The notes below the pieces were generated by a model. The model searched no databases. It was not told the DNA's origin and saw nothing but the letters and a program-made list of their open reading frames with translations. A DNA stretch of 64,000 bases from Xiphydria camelus (Eukaryota; Arthropoda; Insecta; Hymenoptera; Xiphydriidae), in contig OY783201.1 in the NCBI GenBank assembly GCA_963678675.1, positions 14,346,573 through 14,410,572 on the forward strand, given 5' to 3'. Shown one piece after another: positions 9,671-21,242 of this stretch. Position 1 is the first letter of the stretch; every line of letters starts with the position of its first letter. The translations under genes were made by a program, and so were the position numbers.

Positions 9671-10956
9671 TTTGTCAGAGAAAGTTAGAGAAACGTCCAA
9701 AAATATTCATTTTTCTTTTTCGTGCATAAAATCTCTTCTAAAAATGATAAAGTCGGACAAATATCTAAAAAAATTTCATAAAATTGTGACGAATTCTGAA
9801 AAATTACTAACCAACTCTGAAATTCTGTCATTTTTCGAAAATTTATAACTTTTGTAGATACTTCAGAAATTTTTCAGAATTTTACAAATTTCTTCAGATA
9901 TTTGTCAGTATTTATTAGACTTTTCCAAAAAAGTTTTTTGCATGAAAGAAAAGTAAATATCTTTGGATATTTCTATGACTTTCTCTGACAAACTATGATA
10001 TTTCTTTGAAAATGCTTGAAGATGTTCAAATTACTACAGAAAGTCAGAAAGTCAGTTTTTCAGTTTGTTAGAGAAATCAGGGTAGGTATATCTACTGTTA
10101 TACAAAAAAAGAGAAATATAAGAGAAGGTTGAACATTTGGAGTTAAATTATCATATTATTCTAATTCAATATCTCACCATTCTAATAAAAATTATGAATA
10201 AATCCTCGAAGAAGTCGACTATGTTTAAAAGTTACACATAGGACTCGGCTGCATTTTGAAAATAAAGCAGATTCGCTTTTGGCTTTCTCTGCGCCCCTTT
10301 AATATTGATCAAAATTTTATATTGAACTTCGTTAATCCTTAAACAAGGCACCATACACATAGCTTAGAACTGTACCCGTGAAGAGAGATCATCTCACCGA
10401 TGAAATTTTGAAAATAAACTGACATGTTTAGTTAGAGCTTAGGAGCATACGGACTGCCCGGATTTAAAAGTTTACAGGAGCTTATCTCTTCACCTTCGCT
10501 GATGAGATCGGGCCATAATCGAATCACAAGATATATAACTCGGAAAACCAAAGACGGAGCGATGAAAAAAAAGAAAGACGAATAGAAAAGAATATCCTCT
10601 TAAAGTTTTACACGCTATTATGACCCTCGAGGCTGAGTTTCCCAATCATTAAGGGAAGCTTAAGCTGTTGATTCGCTTACTAAACCTTCAGTTTAATAAA
10701 CCCGAAGAACTTTAAGCTCGCAGTTAAGCCGGCTTAAGTCTCGACTGAAAACCCAGCGCCAAGGACCAGTTTTTCAATCAAGGCTTCAGATTTAAACTAG
10801 GCACTGATTGGTTGAGCATCGATTAAATAGCCCGACCTGAGGGTTAATTATTATTGGAAACAATTAAAATTTTGAAAGGTCTCTTAAACGATAACGTTAT
10901 CACAATTTCTCTAATATTTTCACCGTCGTGAAGATGGCTCCCGAATTTTTTGTACT
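9671..10956. other. AT-rich non-coding DNA
   Basis: Poorly conserved AT-rich sequence. Words such as gaaaatttataac and gtttgttagagaaatcag recur as imperfect echoes of repeat D, so it may be an older copy. The short frame at 9588 is low-complexity and has no recognisable motif. No RNA gene or splice-supported exon is seen. Confidence 0.45.
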
Positions 10957-11446
10957 GATTTCTGAAACTCTGCACCGAGTTTTTTCGATAAATAAATCAT
11001 TGTTCCAGAATCATAGCCTTCTGTACCGCTCGATTCAAAAGTTACAAACATTTTTCTATTTTTCACTCAGCCCCCGCCTTTTTGGTACCGGGGATTTTCT
11101 TCGATAGGCTGACAGTACTTGACAAAACAAGCATTGCTCCACAAAATTATTGCCCGATCTCCATGGGAAAAAAAGATACGGCAATTTTTTTCAAAGTCAC
11201 CAAGAGTAAAGTACTTTTTGTCACCCAGTGTCAAAAACCTCGGTTTTTCGATCGTCCTCGACGCTTGTGAAATCGTGTTTCATGCACTGAAGCTACTCGG
11301 TGTGTGAACAACCTGCGCAGTGCGTGAAAGTACCTGCGCAGTGCGTGAACACTTTTTTCTGCACTGGAGAAATAGTTGTGAAGTTAGCAGTCAGTGAATC
11401 CAACCGAATGGTTAACACTGCGCATGCGCCGAGAGACTACACAGTT

Positions 11447-11518
11447 GACAGAAAGCCGGTACACATAACCTCAAAACGGTGAGACAGAAAGCCGGTACAC
11501 ATAACCACAAAACGGTGA
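11447..11518. repeat. Two-unit 36 bp tandem repeat
   Basis: The unit gacagaaagccggtacacat plus 16 further bases occurs twice in a row with one difference. Just upstream (11310-11345) the word cctgcgcagtgcgtgaa is also doubled. Confidence 0.8.
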
Positions 11519-11778
11519 ATTGTAGTTTTATAGTGTGAAATAAATAAAAACTCGTGACAATGGATCCCGATTTTATTCAACAATGGAACCAGTGTTGGTT
11601 GACACGTTATTGCTTATCAGTGTCCAACTATGAATTTGTTGATTTTTTGTTGCTGTCCAAAAAATGCATATTTCATTTTTTGTTTATATTGATAAAAGTT
11701 TATAATTTTACTCTAATTTTTAATGTGTTGATTTTTTTCTTTCTTTTCTTTAAAAAATATATTTTATGATCTTTTTTT

Positions 11779-11800
11779 GGGGGGGGGGCTCCGCCCCCCC
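11779..11800. other. G/C-run hairpin
   Basis: A run of ten G is followed by ctcc and then g plus seven C, able to form a very stable hairpin. A second C-run with cgtgccgcc lies just downstream. This GC island in AT-rich DNA coincides with the break between repeat copies. Confidence 0.7.
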
Positions 11801-13250
11801 AACCCCCCTCCGTGCCGCCACCCCGGACCCCGTCCGCGCCCTAACTCCAACCTCGGTTTTGAAACTTTGGTGACAAAAAGTCAAATTCGATATTCGTGCG
11901 TTTCACACTCGTTAAAAACATGCGCTTCACGCACTCGTATCGAAAATAACTAGTCCGTGTTGCTTGTACCGGACAGATCGCTGCACAATTTGTCAGTACT
12001 CCTAGAAAGCATAAATTTCGAAGGACACCCCTTTATACCAAAAGAGACTGACGGTACAGGGTGATTTGTATTCCACGTACAAGAGTAAAGTCCTATAAGC
12101 GTCACTTGTATTGAAATGTTGATATATTGCACAAAGTTTTTTGTTTTGATAAATGAACCGTTATTCCAGAGCCGCCGCCTTCCGTACCGCTCGGTTCCAA
12201 AGATAGGGAAATTGTTCAATTTTTCACCCAGCCCCCGCATCTTTTGTATTAAAGATTTTCTTCGATAGGCTGAAAGTTCCTTATAAGACAAATATTGTTC
12301 CAAAGAATTACTGCCCTATCTCCAAAGGAAACAGAAGACAGCTATTTCAAAGCTAGCAAGAATAAATGTAGAGTGGTGGGACTAATTGATCTAAGTGCCA
12401 AAAACATTTTTCCCAGGAAAATAAGAAAAACTGCCCATCAGTGAAACCAAACTGACATTTGACCACCTTTTGATGGCTTATACAATGAAAATAGTATAGC
12501 TCTGCATTGGCCTTGGCGCATACATCATTTTGTAGAAAAAATCCGAAATTATGGCATTTTGGTACTTAGATCACTTAGCCCCGCCACTCTACAAATTACT
12601 ACCTGTGTCGCTTGTACCGGGCAGGTCGCTATAGAACTCATTAGTGGGTACTCGTCCTAGAAAGTATAAACTTCGAAGAATACCCATTTGTACAAAAAGG
12701 CACCAATGCTATAGGGCGGTTTATATTCCACCTGTAATAGTAAATCCTATCTGCGTTATATGTACCGAAACGTTGATATATTATACGAAGCTTTTTCGAT
12801 AAATTAATTGTTGTTCCAAAACTACAGTGTTCCGTACCACTTGGTTCAAAAAATATTAAAACTTTTTAATTTTTCATTCAGCCTCCGAATTTTTTGTAAA
12901 GCGACTTTTATCGATCGGGTGAAAGTACTAGACCCGAATCAAGTATTGTTTCAAAGAATTACTGCCTAATATCCAAAGGTAAGGAAAATATAGCGATTTC
13001 AATGTTAGCGAAAGTAAAGTATACAGCCTGTGTTGCTGTACTTCAAATTTCCTTAGCGACGGAGAAGTAATTTTTTGGAACGATGCTTGTTTTACCAAGT
13101 ACTTTCAGCCTGTCGAAAAAACATCGCAAGTGCAAAAAATGTGGAGGCTGGGTGAAAAATTGAAAAATGTTTTATATAAATCTAGAACCAAGCGGTACAG
13201 AAGGCTACGGTTCTAGAATAATGTTTCATTTATCAAAAGAACTTGGTAAG

Positions 13251-13891
13251 AGAGAGTGTCAAAACTTCAGTACGAAAAATGCGAGGTCCAATTTCTCGAT
13301 GGTTATTTTTTCAATAGGAATCTTATACTTTTATTGAAATTATCAGTTATAGTTACATACACTGGAAAAGAATAATGCTTCTAGATCTAATAATGACAGC
13401 CACAAATATATTATGTATTGTTGCAGCAGTCATCAGACTAGATGTTGTAAGAATATGATTAATTTTAGCAGAAATACGCTTAGTCACGGGACAATATTTT
13501 TAAATATCACCATTGCAGCCAAAAGTATTGTTGTGTCCGTTAAACATTTCTTTTTGTGCAATAAACGATATGTAGTAATAATAAAAAAATAACTGTAAGA
13601 GGAATAGGAAACGAATCTCAAAGTTTTTATTGATAAACGTTACGAAATATTATTACATTTAAAAAAATAAATACTAGAGTGATGTACCTACTTCTACTAT
13701 TCAAAAATATATTTTTCAATTGTTTTCTGCCAAGTTAAGGTCAGAAAAAATCAAAGGTTTCTCTCGTTTACCAGATCCTGCATTACATATTGGCTACTTC
13801 AAGATCCAGCTGCGCCTGATGGACATGTAACAGTTTGTGAGGTTTACAGCGAGACGCTGTGAATTAACATAACTGGAATAAAATTTAGCGA
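13251..13891. other. AT-rich non-coding DNA
   Basis: No gene, repeat boundary or RNA gene is visible. The 66-codon minus-strand frame at 13794 overlaps the inverted repeat that follows and has no motif. Confidence 0.4.
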
Positions 13892-14056
13892 AGAAATTGA
13901 GGACCTTGATGCAAAAAGGGAATAAGTCACAAAATGTAAATCTTTCAGAAAATGGACCAAACGGTAGCCAGTTGACTCTATATTCAAACCGCATACATAA
14001 CTCGATTTTGATAAAATTGTGACTTATCCCCTTTTTGCACCAAGGTCCTCAATTGC
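13892..14056. repeat. Inverted repeat around 75 bp of spacer
   Basis: The arm at about 13892-13936 (aattgaggaccttgatgcaa, aaagggaataagtcacaa) is answered by its inverted complement at about 14012-14056. The arms are about 45 bp with a few mismatches. This is probably a small foldback element. Confidence 0.75.
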
Positions 14057-15682
14057 CGGGAATGCTTAAACAACCAATCTAAGAATAGAGGGATGGAGGA
14101 AATGACAGTTACACATTAAAATCCGAATGGATTCGATCGGAACAATAGTCGCTCAGTAGATAATCTGGCCGGTTCTACGTCAGCCACGTGACCAAATTTG
14201 GCGAGAAATTTGAATTATGTCGAAGCGCGCATGCGTCGTGGCGGAGGATTTGAATTTGCGCCCGCAGCGCCATCCCGATGAGCCGACGGAGCTCCACCAT
14301 TGGTCGAACCCCCACTTCCCGACGGAGCTCGCAGCGCAGTACCTCCCTCACCTTATTTTCGAGCAATAACGCAATCAATTCCCGAAAATGTTTCCTCCAA
14401 TAAATACTTCCTGGAATTCGTGTAAACATCACGAATAAGTATCAAGTTTCAATGGTACCGCTACTTCGACAATCCAGTAGGGTATCAAATTTTAAAGGAT
14501 AGCAGAGGATGTTATCGGAATCACGGTGACGTCATGCGTGCAGGTTCGGACTTGTGCGTGCTGGTTCAGACTTGCTCCGAGCAATCTTGCTACGCAGTAA
14601 GCATGATGACGTCACTGAGATTTCGGGAAATCGTGTTTTCCCCCTCCACAAAACGTCTTTGCTTAAACAACCAATCACCACCACGCGTCACCGTGGTCAA
14701 GCCATCAGTCGCATCTCAGTTCCGATCTGTAGAAGAGCGCACGCTAACAGACGGAAGCACAGAACGCTTAGAAAGTCGTAACACTCGAAAAGTATTGGAC
14801 GCGATAGCTCCAAGAGTAAAGGCGACTCTTCACTCTCCCGGCTACGCATCCCGAAGGAATCATTTTTTGATTCAACCCAGAGATCCCGCTGTAAGTCGGC
14901 ATTTATGTTAGTGTAACCCGGCGTAGGATAGGAATCGTACCGCATTAGGCCCTAGAGACACGAAGGAAATAGGATATCCCGCTGTATATATAGGTTGGCA
15001 TTTAGTGTCACCCAGCGTAGGAACGTATCGTATTAGGCCCTGGCCAAGCAATCAGGCGAAAGCAACTTCGTCAGGGCATTATTAACGCAAATTTAGATTA
15101 GACCCGCAACATAGACCTACCATTCGTAGGAATAAGTTAATCAGCAAGGAAATTTAGAATGTTGTTCAAATAAAAGAATTGATTAACTCGGATCCGGAGC
15201 TAAATATCCGGCAAACAGGGCTCAGCGGAAGAAATTCCGTTTGAGAAATTACGCTTCATTACACGTGCAATATGTTGTGTATGAAGTGCACTATCTTGTA
15301 CCTATACAGTACGAATCTGAACTTACTCGCCAAGTAGGAAAGTTCAATCACCATTACCTATCTTATTATCTATGAGCTTTTGGTTAATATTTATGACACT
15401 TTTTTTTAAAGATTACGCTTTTATTTATGAAAAACTCTTATACCGATGCAAGCCAAAATTTATAAATAATGAGGAAATAGTGATTGAAGTTTCTTTCCTG
15501 GCGAGTAAGTTTAAGCTCACATGGTATACCAGAAGAGTCTATTATGTACCGTCAGAGGTAAAAATATGACAAATGAAAACCCTCGGGAAGTAATTCGAAG
15601 AAAGGGATATTTTTTGGTAAATCGTACGTGGGTCACTTCGTATCTTCACGACAGCGAAGATAAATGTTTGAGATAGACCTCC
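14057..15682. other. Gene-free stretch with a short diverged tandem repeat
   Basis: From 14880 to 15043 a unit of about 95 bp (atcccgctgta ... ggcattta ... cagcgtagga ... cgtattaggccct) occurs twice. Frames at 14175, 14534, 14554 and 15372 show no domain and no codon-level support. The 14530-14600 segment repeats gtgcgtgcaggttc / gtgcgtgctggttc. I see no RNA gene. Confidence 0.45.
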
Positions 15683-17442
15683 TAATTTGTAGAAGTAATA
15701 AAAAATAATCATCCTTCGATGAAATTCCCCAAGAGTTTAAAAACCAAGCTGTTAAAGACTTCATGAAAATCTCCTAACCTACTCGTTGTGCAGTAACACT
15801 TAATATCAATTAAGGTGCTACATACACCTAGTTTGGTCCAAAAAATCCATTTTTCAAGTGTTTTTATTTAATAGTAGAAAACAAACACTACATATTCTAA
15901 AAAACTTCAATCCAAAATTCGCAAAATTGACCGAGTTACAAGTGTTTATATACCTGACCTAACGTTTTCAGGTCCGGTCTTCCTGAAACTTCAAACGCTG
16001 TTTTCTCACAACTACTTTTTCAAATGCGGTGCCAAATATATTTCAAAGACTACTGAACCGATTTTAATGTAAATTGTCTCAATCGCTTTGTAAAGATTTT
16101 ATCTCGTCCCTGACACTCATAAAAAATTTTGTTAATTAATACTTTTTCTTGGCAATCATAAACCCAGGACGAAATTACTTGAAAAATCACACTCATAATT
16201 TAAACTGTTGTAAAATTGTTAATTATAAATATTTCTGAACACCGGTTACAAGGACGAGATTGAACCTTCTAGACTAAGAGCCAGTGACATTTTTCAGTGA
16301 TTATTTAGTTAAGGCCTATTTTTTTGAGAGAATGTTGTGGGGGGCATGGCTAAGTGTCATCCGTGAGGATTAACCCTGATAGCGGTATGGGAGGCAGGCG
16401 GAACGCTCCCAACTTTTAAAAAATAGTGCACAAAATTATTATTTAGTTAAGCCTCAATTTTTAATATGTTATTGAGGCAACTGTTTCAAGTGGAAATTTA
16501 AATTGGCGGAACGAAATATCGGTATTAACTACCTGGCGGAACGATTTATACATCTATTGTGCGCCGGACGATAGTGGTCTAATATTAAGGAACAGTTTCC
16601 ATAGCGACGCAGTGGCGCAGTAGTTGAGGGCAAGTCTTACCACGCGGTACCGGTTCTCGTCCGATTACTGGCATGTCCACATTGCAAGATCTGAGAAAAA
16701 GCCTCAAAGTATAATAGAACCTCTTAAGGTTAGTATAAACATCTAAAAAGAAGTGTGGATGTTAAAATAACCTATTAGAGGCTTAAAAGAGCATAAAAAT
16801 AATCATAACTAATGTAAACCAGCAAGTTCCGCCGCTGGCGGCGGAACATAACCTCAATAACATAACCTCACTGGCAACTACAAGTATTAATATTCCAAAT
16901 AATACGGTATCCATTAATGATTTAATAATAAAATCAAACAAACGAAGAAAAATGGATAAAAGCACAGATTGCAGTAAAAGCAATGCAAAGACCGTGAAAA
17001 GAAAGCAAAGGGAAAGTGGCGGCATCCAATGTCAGAACAGATTCGAAGCATTATCATCCGATGAGGACACTGATATGGAAGTAGGTGAAGACAAAGAAGA
17101 AAAAGGAACAACTCAAAAATCTAAACCACAAAGTCAAGCACATGCTAAGACCCTGCTGAAAAAATGGCCAGAGACGTACAGGAACGTACAGCGGAGTCTG
17201 TGCGTTTCTGTATGTTCAAAAAACAGCAACGCACACAGGTGATCGTTTCTGTACGTTATTTCGTACAGATGTGTACGTATGTTATCGTTTCTAAGCGATA
17301 TGCGCAAACCAATATGCGCAAGAACACATACCGTATCTATTCATACCATGCCATGCGGTGCTATTTTGAATCAGCCCAACTACGTACATAACCTTTCTGT
17401 TCGCGCGCCGCTTCATAAAAAAAGGAAGCACAGAAGATATAA

Positions 17443-19074
17443 AAAATGTTTGCAAAAGTTCTTTTCCTGGACGATAATAATGTAGAAAAAATAGTTCCCA
17501 TAAAGCATATGAAAAATGTTCGAGCCTCTGACCGTAAAGACATTTGGAAGAACAAGATTTAAGTACCAAGTTCTATATAAACCGACAGATGCGGCTGATC
17601 CAAATAGCTTGAATTTTTACACAGCCATTGTTCTCGAAGTCCAAGGTAAGTTAATAATATTTGACAACCAATTGCTATACCATTAGCTGACCGCGCGTCC
17701 ATTCAATTTGATTTGTAATAATTGTAATGAATGGGTGCAACGTTTTAAAATTTTTGTTTGGATTTTGAAAAATTGTTCTGTTATCTTTAGAGATCGAAAA
17801 TAACCTTTCGAAATGTTTGTAATTTTTATTTTCAAAATTTCTATCTCAATTTGGAAAAAACAAGATATAATTTCTTATCTTTGACAAAATATCAAATCAA
17901 AGAAAACGATTTTTCGCAGACAACCGGAAGAATTAGAAGCCCGCCGATGAAAGTACTAATTAGTGAGGAATCAGATGCCACTGAAGGCTTGCAAAAATCT
18001 GACGAAAATCGCAATCGTAAAAAGAAAGTAGTAAGTTCTGATCATGCAATATATGATAACAAATGCACTTTCAGAACTTTAATTAAAATATTACCAGTTA
18101 AAATATTTATGTATTTCAGAAGATTCAAAAAGAATTAGAGGAAAAACGAAAAGAAAAGGCAGCTGGCGAATTGCTAAGTGCAGCACCAAAAAAAAGTGCA
18201 GCTGCTACTCCGGAGATTCCAAAAATCGGTTCAATAGATCAATACTGCTTTTCATGGAAGCAGGATGACCCAATGGTATCCATACCCTCTGCCTTTTTTG
18301 ACAACAACAAGGTCGAGAAAAGGGTTCAAGAATTAGAAGAAACGGTAAAAGTTTTGAAAGAACAGCTAACCGATAAGGAGGCCGAGGTTTTGGAAGAGAA
18401 GAAAAAGTCTGCCGAACTTTATGACAAACTTCAAAAAATCAAAGAAGCAGACAAAGATGCGATTCTTTCCAAATTTGAAAAATTCGAGGAAACTATTCAC
18501 CAGAAGATGGAAGGTAACTTTTGGAATGATAACAGCTTTGTTGAATTTGCTGAGTTGAAGGAACTTATTTGAAATTTGTAGATATCGTTAATAACATTAA
18601 AAAAACGGATCAAGCTGGAATATTCCGATCTATTGAAAACACCAGTTGCTCTCCTGAAGGGGAAATAAAGGACGGCCAGGTAATGTTTTTTAATGGAAAT
18701 GAAACAACCTGTTAAAAAATATACGAAACATGCTTGCAGATAATTATTCAGCCTGTAGACAATTTCTTCAATTGTAGCAACTTCCTGCATTACATGTAAT
18801 TTTATTCGCGTGGATTTTTTGTATCAGCTTTATCTTGGAAACGATGTTTGGGTCAATGCTGACAAATTAAAAAAATAAAGATACTCTCTCTGACGAGCTC
18901 CGCTGGAACATTCGTGGGGGAATTAGCGGAACTTGTCTTTGGCCGCGACGTACTCACGACGCATTCCATAACTGGAATGGAATGCAACGCGAACAAGGAG
19001 GGCATAAAAAACCGGCCCTGTCTCCATCACGATTAATCATTTTGATGAATGAGTTATTGAATTTTTTTAACTAA
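17443..19074 (+). pseudogene. BEN-domain, coiled-coil gene inside the ISL2EU element
   Basis: A multi-exon gene read from splice signals, with exons near 17443-17645, 17920-18029, 18120-18513, 18582-18679 and 18828-19074. The first exon encodes KVLFLDDNNVEKIVPIKH, a pattern common at the N-terminus of BEN proteins. The 18120 exon holds a coiled coil (VEKRVQELEETVKVLKEQL). The last exon reads LYLGNDVWVNADKL, then FVGELAELVFGRDVL and KKPALSPSRL, the hallmarks of a BEN DNA-binding domain. There are at least three frameshifts: near 17568, in the A-run near 18870, and near 19003. BEN domains bind DNA and act in chromatin and in some viruses. Its role in a transposon is unknown and this copy is broken. 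Confidence 0.7.
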
Positions 19075-19637
19075 CACACTGGATTATTCAATTTACTGGC
19101 GAACCAACTATTCAGCACGAAACATTATTTATTCCAAAATACAGTTAATTTCATAAAACCAGTTAAAATTTGTTTTGTTTAATACACTTTTTATCTGAAC
19201 GTTGTAATTCAGTCTGCTAAATTTGTCCCACATGACTGTGTTCGAACGAAAACCAAGCTTTTTGAGGAAAAAAAGGTTAGCCAGAAAAAGCAATACCTCT
19301 TGTATACGCAAATTCGCCAATTTTTTCATCGACTATTGAACTTAATCCAGTGGGTTAACCTTACCGTCTTATTCCAATCGTCGATATTTGTAACAGCAGA
19401 ATAACAATAAGACACTCTAACAAAATTTAATTTTTCCAGGAGAATTTAAACATTAGGCGAATGGGTCTCTGGAGAAAAATTTAACGAGGATGTGAAATCT
19501 TTTAACAGATACGTCAATCGGAAGATCAATTCCTTGTCATATTGGGAATCGACATGGGGGCGTGGCCTAACCAATATGGCGCCGAATAAGACCTAAACCA
19601 GTCGAGAATACACGCGATTTTTGAGAAAGCACTAAAA

Positions 19638-21135
19638 ATGTTAATAACTGTGGATCACATTTATGATTGGGCCCAAACAAATCCTTCCAATCGCAATGTG
19701 ATTGAAGGAAATCGTGTCCTTAATGCAAACCACATTATAAAAATTGGTAAAAATGTGGAAAATGTGATACCCGGTTGTATCAGTTTGACAGCTTTCTGTC
19801 TACAAACGTCTCACTTAAAAGATGCACCGCATGAAATTAATGGAGAAATTGAAAGAAGCGGAGTTATAATCTCCATGAAGTGTTCCTGTAGGGCTGGTCT
19901 TTCAGAAAAGTGCAAACATGTACTCGCAACACTTCTTTATTGCTCACGGCGAGTTCTTAAACTAAAAAATGTGATAGTAACTTCTCAAGAAAATGAATTA
20001 AATAATAGATTTTTTTTCTTGTAGCTATGATTTTGAGACATTTGAAGTTTTATCTTGTACTGATAAGCCCTGCAAATGGAAGAAAGCAATGCATCAGCAG
20101 GCATTAGCTCAATACGTGTCACACCCTTTGAAGGAGCATAGCTGTTTCCAAACGCCTGTAAAGAAATTCAAATTAGACGATCAAAAAATTGTCATACTAC
20201 AGGACGACATTCTTCAAGACCTTCCCGACTCCGCTTTTGCGAAACGCACGTTTGGAAGACATAGTCCCGTAGTTTTTGAAGGTGAGAAGGTGAAGCAGCT
20301 GACCGAGGTGGAGCGAGAGGCAATCAGAAGCGTTTGTGAGGCACCAGAGAGTGACATAATGAGGAAAATAGCAGAAGTCAAGTGCAAAGAAGTACAATCT
20401 TGCTGCAAAAATACTTTAGAGGAACTGTCAGGTGATAGGAGAAAAATTTGTGAAGACACAAGACTGTTTTATGCAAACTGGCATAAAGAGCGACGATATC
20501 GCATAACAGGCTCTACCTGTTATGGCCTTTTCACGTACACGAAAAACAAAAATCCAAACTGGCCAAAAAAGTGTAACGACCATATTACGCCAAAAGATTT
20601 CAAGAGTGAATATACCGAGTATGGTAAAAAGATGGAAGGTAAAGCTCGAAAAAAATTCATGAAAGAAACACAAAAGCAAGTTTTCGAAGCCGGCCTAATC
20701 GTTTCGAAAATAAATCCATGGTTGGCCTACTCACCTGATGGAATCATTTTTGAGAATGGAAAACCTTCTCAACTACTAGAAATCAAGTGTCCCTGTAAGG
20801 GTCAGACGGTGGGAATCGATGAAGTGGTAAAGGCTGAAGTAGGCAAAACTCTGATCGAAGGTGATCGAGGACTGCGATTGAAAACGAAACACAAGTACTA
20901 TGGACAAATTCAGCTGGGAATGGCGATTACAAATCTCCCAAAAACTTCTTTCGTTTTTTACGCAGACCACGATAAAAGTATATATACGTTGGAAGTTGAA
21001 ATAGATAATATTTTTATTATGGAAATGTTGTTGGCTCTAAAACAAATGTATTATGAGTCTATGTTGCATGCAATTTGTGTGACAAAAAATGAGTTCAATG
21101 ACAAAGAGAACACGGATAAGAACAATGTTTCATGA
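19638..21135 (+). CDS. SWIM zinc finger-YqaJ nuclease of the ISL2EU element
   Basis: Two exons, 19638-19948 and 20025-21135, encode about 473 aa without a stop. The N-terminal part has a SWIM finger (CSCRAGLSEKCKH, about 80-92). The second exon has a YqaJ/lambda-exonuclease-type core: RITGSTCYGLF, WLAYSPDGII and LLEIKCPCKG (the PD-D/ExK residues D and E-x-K), then HKYYGQIQLGM. Such nucleases are a standard second gene of ISL2EU transposons, probably acting on DNA ends during transposition or replication. The intron is 76 bp with a normal acceptor (ttttttttcttgtag) but appears to use a GC donor (cacg|gcgagt). This donor joins the frames to give CSRYDFETFEVL, which fits the family. It points the opposite way to the transposase gene. 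Confidence 0.82.
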
Positions 21136-21242
21136 ATAATTTATACCAAAAACAAATAATATGATAAACAATTAATGTACATTTTCACTGGGCTATTCCT
21201 CATTCATACATCTAAAACATCGAAATATTTAATTACAAACAT

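Larger units (their letters stand above)
10957..13250. repeat. Four diverged copies of one repeat family, three direct and one inverted
   Basis: A module with the words ttttcgataaat, ccgtaccgct, cacccagcccccgc, cgataggctgaaagt and attactgccctatctcc occurs at about 10957-11230, 12110-12350 and 12775-13000 on the plus strand, and inverted at about 13060-13245. The second and third copies share a further 150 bp upstream (starting gcttgtaccgg), so about 11965-12400 and 12595-13030 form a tandem duplication. No open frame is preserved among the copies, which suggests a non-coding repeat or decayed transposon. Confidence 0.7.

Noticed and set aside
11554..11769. A 71-codon frame beginning near MDPDFIQQWNQCW
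   Set aside because: The second half is a run of hydrophobic residues from T-rich DNA, with no domain, no splice context and no preserved copy in the neighbouring repeats.
14534..14911. A 125-codon frame
   Set aside because: It spans a short repeat region, overlaps frames on both strands and shows no recognisable motif.
16601..16680. tRNA-like stretch (tggcgcagtagttgaggg ... ggttctcgtcc)
   Set aside because: The B-box is imperfect and no stems or tail are convincing. It may be a SINE fragment but was not strong enough to list as a feature.
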